Shown here piece after piece: positions 37,787 to 47,344 of a stretch of DNA of 64,000 bases (its first letter is position 1; every line of letters begins with the position of its first letter). The DNA lies in assembly GCF_023283925.1 (NCBI RefSeq), contig NZ_JAKIKX010000006.1, positions 177,980 through 241,979 of the forward strand. Direction: 5' to 3'. Source of the stretch: Shewanella marisflavi. Its GTDB lineage: Bacteria; Pseudomonadota; Gammaproteobacteria; Enterobacterales; Shewanellaceae. The notes beneath the pieces are model-generated. The model saw only the letters and a list, made by a program, of their open reading frames with translations, was not told where the DNA came from and did not search any database. Position numbers and translations under genes: made by a program.

Positions 37787-38278
37787 ATGAAACCCTTTCT
37801 TCTGGCTGCAAGCATAGCGTTACTTCCGTTGTCGGCCTCCGCCGATCCGAGTACGACGCAAGTGGTTAAGGGATTCATCGATGCCTACAACCAGCACAGT
37901 GTCGAGCAGATGCTCAACCATGTGACCGATGATGTACGCTGGATGCATATCTCTGGCACTAATATAGAGGTTGAAACCTCAGACAAGGCGCAGTTTGGCG
38001 CCGCCATGACAGATTATTTTGAAACCCTTACCGGGGCTCAGGCCACCATACTGCAACTGATCGACTCTTCTCACTTTGTCAGCACGGTCGAGCGTGTGAC
38101 TTGGGAGAACGACGGTGAGCTGCTTAGCCAGTGCAGCATTGGTAATTTCCGTGTTCAGGATGGCAAGATCGCCGAGTTTTGGTATCTGCCCGCCCATGCC
38201 TGTGATGAGCAGCTAGAGACGACTGAAGAGGTATTAGCGATTCCAGAGTTAGATCCGATTCAGCCTAATCAGCAGTAG
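37787..38278 (+). CDS. Secreted SnoaL/NTF2-like fold protein
   Basis: A 163-residue protein with a signal peptide ([19 protein letters not shown]) and one NTF2-like domain of the SnoaL type: [27 protein letters not shown], then [11 protein letters not shown]. Such domains form cone-shaped pockets and include enzymes and ligand-binding proteins; no catalytic residue is diagnostic here. Two cysteines ([14 protein letters not shown]) could pair in the periplasm. AGAGGTG precedes the ATG. It ends 11 bases before glpK in the same direction, so it may be cotranscribed, but no functional link to glycerol is evident. Confidence 0.75.
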   Translation: MKPFLLAASIALLPLSASADPSTTQVVKGFIDAYNQHSVEQMLNHVTDDVRWMHISGTNIEVETSDKAQFGAAMTDYFETLTGAQATILQLIDSSHFVSTVERVTWENDGELLSQCSIGNFRVQDGKIAEFWYLPAHACDEQLETTEEVLAIPELDPIQPNQQ

Positions 38279-38289
38279 CGGAGGCCTTA

Positions 38290-39786
38290 GTGCAGCAGAA
38301 GTATGTTATCGCGCTCGATCAGGGCACAACCAGTTCACGTACCATTATCTTCGATCATGACGCTAATATAGTGGCGGTGTCACAGCGCGAGTTTTCGCAG
38401 ATCTACCCCAAGGCGGGCTGGGTGGAACACGATCCCATGGAGATCTGGTCCTCCCAAAGCTCAACCCTAATTGAGGCGCTGGCCAGAGCCGGGATCCACA
38501 GCGATGAGGTGGCTGGTATAGGTATCACCAACCAACGGGAAACCACCATCTTGTGGGACAAAACCACAGGTAAGCCCGTCTATAACGCCATCGTCTGGCA
38601 GTGTCGCCGCAGCCAACCCTTATGTGAGGCGTTGAAGGCATCGGGCTATGAAGAGTATATCCGGCAGAATACCGGACTGGTGCTAGACCCCTATTTTTCG
38701 GCGACTAAGATCCGCTGGATCCTCGACAATGTCGAAGGGGCCAGAGAGAAGGCCGAGGCCGGTGACTTGCTGTTTGGCACCATAGATACTTGGCTGGTGT
38801 GGAAGCTCACCGAGGGTAAGGTGCATGTCACCGATCCGACCAACGCGTCGCGCACCATGCTCTACAACATTCATCAACAGACCTGGGACACTCGGTTACT
38901 CGAGGCATTAGATATTCCTGCGAGCATTCTGCCTGAGGTTAAGCCTTCCTGCGCCGTGTATGGCAAGACCCGTATTGCAGGTGAGGGCGGCGAGATCCCT
39001 GTAGCTGGCATGGCGGGCGATCAACAGTCAGCCCTATTTGGCCAGCTGTGTATCGATGAGGGGATGGCGAAGAATACCTATGGTACAGGTTGTTTCCTGC
39101 TGATGAACACTGGGTTGCAGGCGGTGCAGTCCAACCATGGTCTATTAACCACCATTGCCGTGGGACCCAAGGGGGAGGTTAATTATGCCCTGGAAGGCTC
39201 GGTATTTATGGGGGGCGCTACCATTCAATGGTTGCGTGATGAACTCGGACTTATTCGTGATGCTCAGGATACCGAATACTTTGCCCTCAAGGTGAATGAC
39301 AACAATGGTGTGTACCTGGTACCAGCCTTTGTGGGTTTGGGCGCGCCTTATTGGGATGCCAGTGCCCGTGGCGCCTTGGTCGGCCTCTCCAGAGGCGCCA
39401 ATCGTAACCATATCATTCGTGCCGCACTCGAGGCGATCGCCTATCAGAGCCGGGATCTTCTCGATGCCATGACTAAAGACAGTGGTGTGCAGCTTAAACA
39501 GTTGAAGGTCGATGGCGGCGCGGTAGCCAATGATTTCCTGATGCAGTTTCAGGCGGACATTACCGATGTTGAGGTGCAGCGACCCAAGGTGACCGAAACT
39601 ACGGCCATGGGGGCGGCATTTTTAGCGGGCTTAGCCGTGGGTTTCTGGCAGTCGACGGCCGAGTTGAAGCACAAGGCCGGTGTCGAGCGTTGCTTTAAGC
39701 CTACCATCGCCGATGAGGAGCGTGAGGCGCTTTATTTGGGTTGGAAACGGGCAGTTGCGCAAGTCACTGGTGAATCAGCGAGTTAA
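38290..39786 (+). CDS. glpK: Glycerol kinase
   Basis: Phosphorylates glycerol to glycerol 3-phosphate with ATP. The 498 residues match the family (E. coli 502). FGGY-kinase motifs are visible: [13 protein letters not shown] near the N-terminus, the glycerol contacts in NQRETT and in [13 protein letters not shown], and [19 protein letters not shown] near the C-terminus. GTG start at 38290 with GGAGG about seven bases upstream. The usual partners glpF and glpD are not adjacent. Confidence 0.96.
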   Translation: MQQKYVIALDQGTTSSRTIIFDHDANIVAVSQREFSQIYPKAGWVEHDPMEIWSSQSSTLIEALARAGIHSDEVAGIGITNQRETTILWDKTTGKPVYNAIVWQCRRSQPLCEALKASGYEEYIRQNTGLVLDPYFSATKIRWILDNVEGAREKAEAGDLLFGTIDTWLVWKLTEGKVHVTDPTNASRTMLYNIHQQTWDTRLLEALDIPASILPEVKPSCAVYGKTRIAGEGGEIPVAGMAGDQQSALFGQLCIDEGMAKNTYGTGCFLLMNTGLQAVQSNHGLLTTIAVGPKGEVNYALEGSVFMGGATIQWLRDELGLIRDAQDTEYFALKVNDNNGVYLVPAFVGLGAPYWDASARGALVGLSRGANRNHIIRAALEAIAYQSRDLLDAMTKDSGVQLKQLKVDGGAVANDFLMQFQADITDVEVQRPKVTETTAMGAAFLAGLAVGFWQSTAELKHKAGVERCFKPTIADEEREALYLGWKRAVAQVTGESAS

Positions 39787-39789
39787 TCC

Positions 39790-40086
39790 TTAAACGTCAA
39801 TATCGATACGAGGCAGTGGCGAGTCCAGTGCTTCTTCTTCGGCCTGTTTCTGCGCCTGCTGGCGTCTCGCCTGTCCCCGGCGATCTTCTCTGCCGGGTCT
39901 TGAGTTAATTCGCCTTTCTCCATGTCGACGACGTTCAAGGTGAGGTGGCAGCTGTGACTGCGGCGCCTCATGACTATCGGCATGAATAGGATCCGTGTGT
40001 TCAGTCTGCTCTACCACTCGCTTGCGTTTCACCACCTGTTTTACCGGGCGCGCTAACATGGCATACAGGCTATCCAGGGCAACCAT
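39790..40086 (-). CDS. Small charged protein of unknown function
   Basis: A 98-residue protein, not recognised. The central part (about 47-80) is very rich in arginine and glutamate (for example LERRRHGERRINSR and REDRRGQARRQQ), which suggests a helical or disordered nucleic-acid- or membrane-surface-binding segment. There is no signal peptide, membrane segment or cysteine. A strong AGAGGAGGAGCG precedes the ATG, which supports translation. It converges with glpK, with only three bases between stop codons. Confidence 0.6.
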   Translation of the reverse strand: MVALDSLYAMLARPVKQVVKRKRVVEQTEHTDPIHADSHEAPQSQLPPHLERRRHGERRINSRPGREDRRGQARRQQAQKQAEEEALDSPLPRIDIDV

Positions 40087-40172
40087 CGCTCCTCCTCTTT
40101 AGATTAATCATCTCGCTTAATCTATTTATCGGCCGCCAATGGTTAAATTTTAGGCGAATTCTGCTATTTGGT

Positions 40173-41243
40173 TCATGTCGGGCGTTGGGATGGCGAAGTC
40201 GCTTGTGCTTCGCAAGCTTCATACTGCGCCTTTTGCCAAAATCTCAGCTGAGCGCGACTGGTGAGGGCAAGCCGAGCATGAGTCGCCTTTTGCTGACAAC
40301 TGAGGCGAACTCCCGCTGCCAGTTGGTCCTCTTTGAGACGGGCTTGCTCTTCAGGAGTGGCCGGAGGCGCATCGTCAACAAAGCGAATACGGCACATACC
40401 GCAATGACCCCCACCACCACACTGGCTTGGGACACGCATCTGGCCATGGTTTAAATTGTCCATGAGGTTGTCTTGGGTCAGCGCAATCGTCTCAAGCTGC
40501 TCGCCATCAGGAGAGAGTAGGGTCAGCGACTGCCCCTGACGCTTGGCACGCCAGCTCACATAGTCCCCAGCCAGTAGCTTACGCACCAGTAGCCAGGTGC
40601 CACTTAGGCCAAGCAGTAAAGCGGCCAGCGCAATCATCTGAGTTGCGACATGATTAAAACTCACGCCATTGTTGGGGAAATAGTCGATAAAATGCAGCAT
40701 AAACAGCAGCTGTTTGAGCTGTGAGCCGTTGTTTTCATGGGCCTTAACCAGGCCTGTATTGCCGTCGACAAAGATCTGTGTGCCGCGCTGGTCCTGAGTA
40801 TCGAAACGGTAGAACTCCTTGCTGCCGCCGTAGCGCTGGGCAGCGTCTTTATCGAGCACTGGCATCGATAATTGGCCCTCACCCGAGTAGCTTTGCTGAG
40901 CAAGCTCAGTCAGTTGTTGATGATTAAGATTGACTTGTTCACCAGTGTCAGCCCAAAAGGCCTGAGTGCCATCGCTTAGTTTTACGCGGTAAATGGGGCG
41001 ATCAAATAGGGTTTCCAGCTTGATACGTGTGATGGTATCGGCTTTTGTTTGCGCGGCGATATCGCTCAGCGTAACCTGGGGCTGAATTAAACTGCTGGCT
41101 TGAGTGGGCTTAGTTCTCTGGGTATTCGCGCTTAAATACTCATCGTTAATCAGGTTGAAGGCCAGGCCTGTAAGGGTCCATATAAGGAGCTGGACGCCGA
41201 CGATGAGCCCCAGAATGCGATGCAGACTTCTCGCGTTCATCAT
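40173..41243 (-). CDS. PepSY-type membrane protein with C-terminal NqrF-like 2Fe-2S domain
   Basis: A 356-residue fusion. An N-terminal membrane segment (about 10-30, with H8) leads to a periplasmic PepSY-like region, then a second membrane helix (about 202-221) following LHF (H184) and H198. From about 238 to 330 is a plant-type ferredoxin domain with cysteines C275, C281, C284 and C316, in the C-x5-C-x2-C pattern of NqrF. The histidines may bind haem, as in PepSY_TM reductases. The architecture predicts electron transfer across or at the inner membrane. Its start overlaps the stop of the next upstream gene, another PepSY-type protein, by four bases. Possibly a ferric-siderophore reductase; physiological role unknown. 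Confidence 0.75.
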   Translation of the reverse strand: MMNARSLHRILGLIVGVQLLIWTLTGLAFNLINDEYLSANTQRTKPTQASSLIQPQVTLSDIAAQTKADTITRIKLETLFDRPIYRVKLSDGTQAFWADTGEQVNLNHQQLTELAQQSYSGEGQLSMPVLDKDAAQRYGGSKEFYRFDTQDQRGTQIFVDGNTGLVKAHENNGSQLKQLLFMLHFIDYFPNNGVSFNHVATQMIALAALLLGLSGTWLLVRKLLAGDYVSWRAKRQGQSLTLLSPDGEQLETIALTQDNLMDNLNHGQMRVPSQCGGGGHCGMCRIRFVDDAPPATPEEQARLKEDQLAAGVRLSCQQKATHARLALTSRAQLRFWQKAQYEACEAQATSPSQRPT

Positions 41244-41950
41244 ACGTTGGCCTCCTCGCCGCGCTTAAAGGCGACAAGCAATAATAGGGCTCCAGAGAGC
41301 GCCGTCAGTAGCGCCAATAGACTAAAAGCTGTCAGTAGCGGGTTGTGAACATCTTCTCGGGTATCATAATCCATGATATGCAACATCCACATGAGATCGA
41401 ACAGGCGCCAGTAGTCATGACGCTTGGCAACCAGCTCACCACTGGTGGCGGAAATATAGAAGCGCGAATGGCTTGAGTCGTTAAAATCGATCTGCCACAG
41501 GGGTAATCGTCTGCTGCCTATCTCGTCGGGTGCCGAGTCGGTTAACAGCTGGCTGCTGGCTTGGGTTATATCGCCGCGATAGAGCTTGGCCGCAACCAGC
41601 ATGGCTTGTTGTTGACTCAGTTGTGCTAGCGGTTCTCCATTTTGGGCAGAGAAATAGCGGGGCCCATCAGCTAGGCTGAGTTTATATACGGCCCCAAGTG
41701 CCGTTGGCAGTAACTCAAGCTGAGTTGCATCGGGATAGCTTGCCAACATGGTGGCGGGGGAGATCTGCAACTGATGGGGATCTATGGTTAGGGAGCTATC
41801 ATCCACCAGATGGTCGCCATGGATAAAGTCGATATCCATAAGCACCATGTAGAGACCTGAAACTAACCAGATGAGTAATTGTGCCCCTAAGAACAGGGTC
41901 AACCATTTGTGTGATTTTCGCAGCCAACGGCTTTGTTGAGGATTTAGCAT
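41240..41950 (-). CDS. PepSY-type membrane protein, partner of the ferredoxin fusion
   Basis: A 236-residue protein with a membrane helix at about 18-37 preceded by H14, a periplasmic PepSY-like region, and a second helix near 208-228 preceded by MWMLHIMDY, which resembles the LHF/LHI histidine motif of its neighbour. The two genes share a four-base ATGA overlap, so they are made together, probably as a complex. No cofactor domain is present in this one. Both proteins look like duplicated halves of a PepSY_TM protein, split and with a ferredoxin added to one. Confidence 0.75.
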   Translation of the reverse strand: MLNPQQSRWLRKSHKWLTLFLGAQLLIWLVSGLYMVLMDIDFIHGDHLVDDSSLTIDPHQLQISPATMLASYPDATQLELLPTALGAVYKLSLADGPRYFSAQNGEPLAQLSQQQAMLVAAKLYRGDITQASSQLLTDSAPDEIGSRRLPLWQIDFNDSSHSRFYISATSGELVAKRHDYWRLFDLMWMLHIMDYDTREDVHNPLLTAFSLLALLTALSGALLLLVAFKRGEEANV

Positions 41951-42267
41951 AATTAGAATTTTTATTGGCCATCATAGGGATTAAATCACCTCAGAGCAAG
42001 CCAGAAAGGGCTGCGACACAAGGAGAGCGTGGCGAACAAACCCGCAGGGATCGCTACGACACAATCGGTGGACATTTTACGGCGAAATTTGGGATGGCGA
42101 TCCACTTATTGATCATGCAAAGTCTGTAGGCCCACCACTTCTGATTGTTTTTTCAACATATTTACCCTCGACTCACCCACAAAAAGCCCTCCATGAGACT
42201 GTAGTTACAAATTTACAAACTGGCTGCTAACCCGCTTGAATACTGGCTTTTTAAATGGTGGCATCCC
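41951..42267. other. Intergenic region between the PepSY pair and the mraZ promoter
   Basis: About 320 bases with no supported gene, structured RNA or repeat. It must hold the promoter of the minus-strand PepSY pair. I looked for RNase P RNA, which lies next to mraZ in some gammaproteobacteria, and did not find it. Confidence 0.4.
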
Positions 42268-42297
42268 TTGACAATGCTTGCACACTATCTCTAAACT
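42268..42297 (+). promoter_or_regulatory. Predicted mraZ (dcw cluster) promoter
   Basis: Perfect TTGACA (42268-42273), an 18-base spacer and TAAACT (42292-42297). Transcription would begin about 42304, at the first MraZ-type repeat. Confidence 0.6.
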
Positions 42298-42303
42298 TAG
42301 CAT

Positions 42304-42333
42304 TTGTGGGAAATTGTGGATATTTGTGGATCT
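42304..42333 (+). promoter_or_regulatory. Three 10-bp direct repeats, MraZ operator
   Basis: TTGTGGGAAA, TTGTGGATAT and TTGTGGATCT follow head to tail with exact 10-base period. E. coli MraZ binds three TGGG-type repeats at this spacing upstream of its own gene. Here the TGG core is kept in all three, but only the first is TGGG. The site overlaps the predicted transcription start, suited to repression. Confidence 0.75.
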
Positions 42334-42359
42334 ATTAACCAAAACAAGGACGAGCTAAC

Positions 42360-42818
42360 GTGTTTCGTGGAGCGAGTGCTATTAATCTTGACGCCAAAGG
42401 CCGGATCGCGATTCCAAAGCGATACCGTGAGAGCCTGCACGTCGAATTTAATAGCCAGCTGGTGATCACGGTCGACTTCGATGCCGCCTGTTTACTCATC
42501 TATCCACTCGAGGCTTGGAAACAGATAGAAGCCAAGCTGTTATTGCTGTCAGATACTCAGGGACCCGAGCGCGCCATGAAGCGCCTGTTACTCGGTTATG
42601 CCCATGAATGTGAGTTAGATAGCAATGGTCGCATTTTACTTCCTCCACCGCTACGTCAATACGCCAACCTGGAAAAGCACGCGATGCTGGTGGGGCAGTT
42701 GAACAAGTTTGAGCTGTGGGATGAAGCGGCCTGGCAGCAACAGATTGAACTTAGCCGTGAAACGATTCAAAGCGATGCCTTTGCCAATAGTGAGCGTTTG
42801 GCGGACTTCTCTTTGTAG
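42360..42818 (+). CDS. mraZ: Transcriptional regulator MraZ
   Basis: AbrB-like swapped-hairpin DNA-binding protein that represses the dcw operon and other genes. The 152 residues equal E. coli MraZ, beginning MFRGASAINLDAKGRIAIPKRYR and with two repeated MraZ modules (the second at about 77-120, DSNGRILLPPPLR). The start is GTG at 42360, with AAGGA about nine bases upstream. The repeats at 42304-42333 probably mediate autorepression. First gene of a 15-gene run. Confidence 0.96.
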   Translation: MFRGASAINLDAKGRIAIPKRYRESLHVEFNSQLVITVDFDAACLLIYPLEAWKQIEAKLLLLSDTQGPERAMKRLLLGYAHECELDSNGRILLPPPLRQYANLEKHAMLVGQLNKFELWDEAAWQQQIELSRETIQSDAFANSERLADFSL

Positions 42819-42851
42819 TAAGAGAATAACCATAAGTTAAAGAAGAGAGCG

Positions 42852-43793
42852 ATGACTCAAGAATTTGCGCATTTATCTGTGCTGCTGACGGAAACGGTAG
42901 CCGGACTCAATATTAAGCCTGATGGTATCTATATCGATGGGACCTTTGGCCGCGGTGGTCATTCACGTGAAGTGCTCAAGCAGCTGGGCCCTGATGGCCG
43001 CCTGATCGCTATCGATCGCGATCCTCAAGCTATCGCCGCCGCAGAGCAGTTTGCCGACGATGCGCGTTTCTCTATCGTTCATGGTGGCTTCGGTCAGCTG
43101 GCGCAATATGTTGATGACCTGGGCCTGCGAGGCAAGATCGATGGCATTTTATTCGATTTTGGCGTCTCATCGCCGCAGCTGGATGATGCTGAGCGCGGCT
43201 TTAGTTTCCTGCGTGATGGTCCACTGGATATGCGCATGGATAACTCCCAGGGAGAGACGGCGGCCCAGTGGTTGGCCCGCGCCGAAATAGAAGACATGGC
43301 CTGGGTGTTTAAAACCTATGGTGAAGAGAAAAATGCCCGCCATATTGCTCGCTGTATCGCTGCCGATAGAGAGAAAACCCCGTTTTTGCGCACTAAAGAT
43401 TTGGCCGACCTGATCGCTAGAGTGAGCAAGAGTAAGGAACGTAACAAGCATCCGGCGACGCGTGTGTTTCAGGCGATCCGTATCTATATCAATAGTGAGC
43501 TTGAGCAGATAGATCAGGCGCTGGAAGGGGCGGTTACCGTATTAGCGCCGCAGGGTCGTCTGTCGGTGATCAGTTTCCACTCGTTAGAAGACCGTATGGT
43601 GAAGCGCTTTATTCGTCGGCATAGTCAGGGGGAATCAGTGCCCCATGGACTGCCGATCACCGAAGCGGAGATTAATAAGACACGTTTACTAAAGGCTGTC
43701 GGTAAGGCGATTAAACCGTCGGCAGAAGAGATTGACCGCAATGCCAGAGCGCGTAGCTCAGTGTTGCGTATCGCGGAGCGATTAGATTACTAA
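42852..43793 (+). CDS. rsmH: 16S rRNA (cytosine(1402)-N4)-methyltransferase
   Basis: SAM-dependent methyltransferase modifying C1402 in the decoding centre. The 313 residues equal E. coli RsmH. The motif [14 protein letters not shown] binds SAM, and [20 protein letters not shown] and [16 protein letters not shown] are family blocks. AAGAAGAGAG precedes the ATG, 33 bases after mraZ. Confidence 0.96.
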   Translation: MTQEFAHLSVLLTETVAGLNIKPDGIYIDGTFGRGGHSREVLKQLGPDGRLIAIDRDPQAIAAAEQFADDARFSIVHGGFGQLAQYVDDLGLRGKIDGILFDFGVSSPQLDDAERGFSFLRDGPLDMRMDNSQGETAAQWLARAEIEDMAWVFKTYGEEKNARHIARCIAADREKTPFLRTKDLADLIARVSKSKERNKHPATRVFQAIRIYINSELEQIDQALEGAVTVLAPQGRLSVISFHSLEDRMVKRFIRRHSQGESVPHGLPITEAEINKTRLLKAVGKAIKPSAEEIDRNARARSSVLRIAERLDY

Positions 43794-43830
43794 TCCTGTC
43801 GAGCAGACGTAAGAGACTAGGGGAACGCCA

Positions 43831-44145
43831 GTGAGTAAGTCACAACTCAACCTGACTCGTATCGTATTACTCGATCTTTGGCACCATAAGTGGGTGCTGT
43901 TGATGGCTTTTATTGTGATTGCGAATGCTGTTTTGGTGGTATACACCAGCCATACCAGTCGCAAGTACACCAGCCAGTGGGATCAGTTGCTGCAGGAGCG
44001 CGACCGCTTGGATATTGAATGGCGCAACCTCTTGCTGGAAGAGCAGTCGCAGTCGGAACATAGCAGGGTGACACGGATTGCCACAAAAGAGCTGGAGATG
44101 AAGCGGCCGTTACCCAACGAAGAAGTGGTGGTGAGAGTACCATGA
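43831..44145 (+). CDS. ftsL: Cell division protein FtsL
   Basis: Bitopic division protein that binds FtsB and FtsQ. The 104 residues (E. coli 121) have a short cytoplasmic tail, one membrane helix (about 23-42, LLMAFIVIANAVLVVYTSH) and a coiled coil. GTG start at 43831 with GGGGAAC upstream. The stop overlaps the ftsI start by four bases. Weak sequence conservation is normal; placement between rsmH and ftsI gives the call. Confidence 0.9.
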   Translation: MSKSQLNLTRIVLLDLWHHKWVLLMAFIVIANAVLVVYTSHTSRKYTSQWDQLLQERDRLDIEWRNLLLEEQSQSEHSRVTRIATKELEMKRPLPNEEVVVRVP

Positions 44146-45878
44146 GCAAACAGGCGAAACGTAAACAGAAACCACAGCTGATCCACTGGCGTCTACACGT
44201 CGTGGTCGGTTTTGTGTGTCTGCTGTTTACCAGCTTGGTGGGCCGCGCCGCCTATATTCAGATCATCGAGCCGGAAAAGCTGCGTCACGAGAGCGACATG
44301 CGCACCCTGCGCACCACGAGTAATGAAGTGCATCGCGGCATGATCACAGATCGTAATGGCGAGATGCTGGCGGTAAGTGTGCCAGTTAAGGCGGTTTATG
44401 CCGATCCCAAGGTTGTGCACGATCGCAACGGTTTTGCGGATATGCGCCGCTGGCAGGCATTAGCCGATGTGTTGCACGAGCCCAAGGAGGAGATCCTGGC
44501 GCGGGTTCAGTCTAATCCCAAGAAACGTTTCACCTACCTCAAAAGACAAGTCACCCCAGCGGTGGCCGAGTATATTAAGCAGCTCAAGTTACCGGGCGTT
44601 TACCTTAAAGCCGAGTCGCGTCGTTACTACCCCACCAGTGAGATTAGCGCGCAGCTGGTTGGCCTGACCAATATTGATGATGTCGGTATCGAAGGGATAG
44701 AGAGCACCTATAACGACTGGCTTACTGGCACGCCGACCAAGCACAAGGTACGTAAATCACGTGATGGTCACGTGGTAGAGCGTCTCGATATGGTGCAGAC
44801 GGGTGAAAGCTCTAACGATTTGGTGCTAAGTATCGATCAGCGCATTCAGCAGCTGGCCTATCGTGAGATCAAGCGTGCGACCGAGATCAACCAGGCTACC
44901 TCGGCCTCTATCGTGGTGCTCGACGTGCACACAGGTGAAGTATTGGCTATGGCTAATACCCCAAGTTATAACCCTAATTCCCGCGATAATCTGCAGAGTT
45001 ATCGCATGCGTAACCGTGCCTTGACCGACGCCTATGAACCGGGTTCGACCATTAAGCCTTTCGTGGTTGCAGCGGCGTTAGAGGCCGGCACCATCAAGGA
45101 CGATCAGATCTTTAAAACTCACCCTGGCCGCGTGCGTATCGGCGGAAAGATAGTGCGCGACGGTCGCAACTATGGCGACATGTCCCTCGGTGATGTCTTG
45201 GTGCACTCCAGTAACGTCGGCATGACTCAGATTGCCCTATCTATGCCGGTACAGGAGTTGCTGGGTTACTACCAGGCCATGGGGCTGGGTAACTATTCAG
45301 GCATCAACCTGCCTGGTGAAAGCGCAGGCCTTATCCATGACCGCCGTCGTTGGTCTGACTTTGAGCGGGCGACCCTGTCGTTTGGTTATGCCCTCACTGT
45401 GACGCCGCTGCAGATCGCGCGTATGTACGCCATGCTGGGTAGCGGCGGTGTGTTATATCCCTCTTCGATCCTCAAGCTTCAAAAGGCCCCTGAAGGTCAG
45501 CAGGTGATCTCTCCAGAGGTGGCGCGCAACGTGATGCAGATGCTGATCGGCGTGACAGAACCAGGTGGCACCGCCAAGAAGGCGCATATCGATGGCTACC
45601 CTGTAGCAGGTAAGACAGGAACCGCGCGTAAGGCGGTGGCAGGTGGTTATGGCGAAGATTATGTCGCCCTGTTTGCTGGCGTGGCACCAGTTCACAACCC
45701 AAGGCTTGCCATGGTGGTGGTAGTCAATGAGCCTAAGGGCGATCGTTATTATGGCGGCGATGTGGCCGCTCCAGTGTTTGCCAAAGTGATGTCAGGGGCA
45801 CTACAGATGTTAAACGTTGAGCCAATCAGTGCTCGTGAAAAAATTCAGTTGGCCGGTAATGTCAGGAGGGGCGAATAA
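44142..45878 (+). CDS. ftsI: Septal peptidoglycan transpeptidase FtsI (PBP3)
   Basis: Monofunctional class B penicillin-binding protein that crosslinks septal peptidoglycan, working with FtsW. Membrane anchor near 20-38, pedestal domain, then the transpeptidase domain with catalytic SxxK (GSTIKPF near 304), SSN (HSSNVG) and KTGT (GKTGTARK). Length 578 (E. coli 588). ATGA overlap with ftsL; TAATG overlap with murE. Confidence 0.97.
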   Translation: MSKQAKRKQKPQLIHWRLHVVVGFVCLLFTSLVGRAAYIQIIEPEKLRHESDMRTLRTTSNEVHRGMITDRNGEMLAVSVPVKAVYADPKVVHDRNGFADMRRWQALADVLHEPKEEILARVQSNPKKRFTYLKRQVTPAVAEYIKQLKLPGVYLKAESRRYYPTSEISAQLVGLTNIDDVGIEGIESTYNDWLTGTPTKHKVRKSRDGHVVERLDMVQTGESSNDLVLSIDQRIQQLAYREIKRATEINQATSASIVVLDVHTGEVLAMANTPSYNPNSRDNLQSYRMRNRALTDAYEPGSTIKPFVVAAALEAGTIKDDQIFKTHPGRVRIGGKIVRDGRNYGDMSLGDVLVHSSNVGMTQIALSMPVQELLGYYQAMGLGNYSGINLPGESAGLIHDRRRWSDFERATLSFGYALTVTPLQIARMYAMLGSGGVLYPSSILKLQKAPEGQQVISPEVARNVMQMLIGVTEPGGTAKKAHIDGYPVAGKTGTARKAVAGGYGEDYVALFAGVAPVHNPRLAMVVVVNEPKGDRYYGGDVAAPVFAKVMSGALQMLNVEPISAREKIQLAGNVRRGE

Positions 45879-47344
45879 TGCTGTTAAGCGATCTCCTAGC
45901 CCCCTGGTTTCATTATGCTGGCGGTGAGTCACTGACTCACTTGACGCTCGATAGCCGAGAGATTGGTCAAGGCAGCGTATTTGTGGCGTTGCCGGGTCAC
46001 AGAGTCGACGGGCGTGAGTTTGTCGATAAGGCCCTGTCTCAAGGTGCTGTCGCCGCGCTGATCCATACCGATGACCCTGAGCAACATGGCCTGGTGTCGC
46101 AAGGCAACGGCCTGCGTATCTATTTCTTTCAGTTGCAGCGACAGCTGTCGGCGCTCGCCTCTCAGCTCTATAGCCTAGGGCGGGAGCGGATCAAGCTTAT
46201 TGGCGTGACAGGCACCAACGGTAAGACCTCCGTGACTCAGCTGATTGCTCAGCTCAGCGACAGCCTAGGGCGGTCAAGCGCCGTGATGGGCACTCTAGGT
46301 AACGGCCTTTGGGGCCATCTGGTCGATAGTGGTAACACAACGGCCGATGCGATTACCGTGATGCGTCAGCTTCAAGATTTTGACCGTCAGGGCGCCGCAG
46401 TATGCGCCATGGAAGTTTCCAGTCATGGTTTAGTTCAGGGGCGTGTCGATGCCGTGCCATTCGATGTGGCTGTCTTTACTAATCTCAGTCGTGATCACCT
46501 CGATTATCACGGCACCATGGATGCTTACGGCGCGGCCAAGCAGCGCCTGTTCAGGTTCAGTTCGTTAAGTCATGGTCTGATTAACTTAGACGATCCAATA
46601 GGCCGCCAGTGGATGCAGGATAAACGCTGCAAGGGGCTGGTGGGCTTTAGTATTCAAGGGCAGGAAGGCGCTTCCATCTATACCAAAGAGGTGAAGCAGC
46701 ATGGCCAAGGGGTCAGCGCCACCTTAGTCTGGCCCGAAGGCCAAGCCAAGATCGACTCGCCCTTATTGGGCATTTTTAACCTGTCTAACCTGGTTGCGGC
46801 ATTAGGCGCCCTGTATCTGAGTGGATATTCCATGCCTCAGCTGCTGACCAAGGTGGGTCACTTACAGCCTGTGGCGGGACGCATGGAGCGTTTTACCACT
46901 CAAGATGGCGTTACCTTAGTTGTGGATTATGCCCATACACCCGACGCCATAGAACAGGCGCTACGGGCGCTGCGTGGTCATTGCCGTGGCAAGTTATGGT
47001 GCGTCTTTGGCTGTGGTGGAGATCGTGATAAGGGCAAGCGTCCTTTGATGGCACGTGCCGCCGAGGCCAATGCCGATTGCGTCATGGTGACCAGTGATAA
47101 TGCCCGCAGTGAAGATCCTAAGGCCATTATTGACGATGTGCTCGCCGGACTCGATAAGCCAAAGGTGGCACTGACTCAAGTGGATAGGCAACAGGCGATC
47201 CGCGAAGTCGTGACGCTAGCTTCGTCAGGCGATCTGATTTTGCTGGCAGGAAAAGGCCATGAAACCTATCAGGAGATCGCCGGTACTCGTCTCGACTATG
47301 ATGAGCGCGCTCTGGCAGCATCGATTGCAAAGGAGGGCCTATGA
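45878..47344 (+). CDS. murE: UDP-MurNAc-L-Ala-D-Glu:meso-DAP ligase
   Basis: Adds meso-diaminopimelate to the peptidoglycan precursor. The ATP loop TGTNGKTS is near residue 110 and the DAP-selective motif DNARSEDP near 407, so a meso-DAP wall is expected. The 488 residues are close to E. coli MurE (495). It starts on the last base of the ftsI stop and overlaps murF by four bases. Confidence 0.96.
   Translation: MLLSDLLAPWFHYAGGESLTHLTLDSREIGQGSVFVALPGHRVDGREFVDKALSQGAVAALIHTDDPEQHGLVSQGNGLRIYFFQLQRQLSALASQLYSLGRERIKLIGVTGTNGKTSVTQLIAQLSDSLGRSSAVMGTLGNGLWGHLVDSGNTTADAITVMRQLQDFDRQGAAVCAMEVSSHGLVQGRVDAVPFDVAVFTNLSRDHLDYHGTMDAYGAAKQRLFRFSSLSHGLINLDDPIGRQWMQDKRCKGLVGFSIQGQEGASIYTKEVKQHGQGVSATLVWPEGQAKIDSPLLGIFNLSNLVAALGALYLSGYSMPQLLTKVGHLQPVAGRMERFTTQDGVTLVVDYAHTPDAIEQALRALRGHCRGKLWCVFGCGGDRDKGKRPLMARAAEANADCVMVTSDNARSEDPKAIIDDVLAGLDKPKVALTQVDRQQAIREVVTLASSGDLILLAGKGHETYQEIAGTRLDYDERALAASIAKEGL

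Noticed and set aside
41951..42359. RNase P RNA gene next to mraZ
   Set aside because: In some gammaproteobacteria rnpB lies here, but the expected 5' end and conserved helices are not seen.
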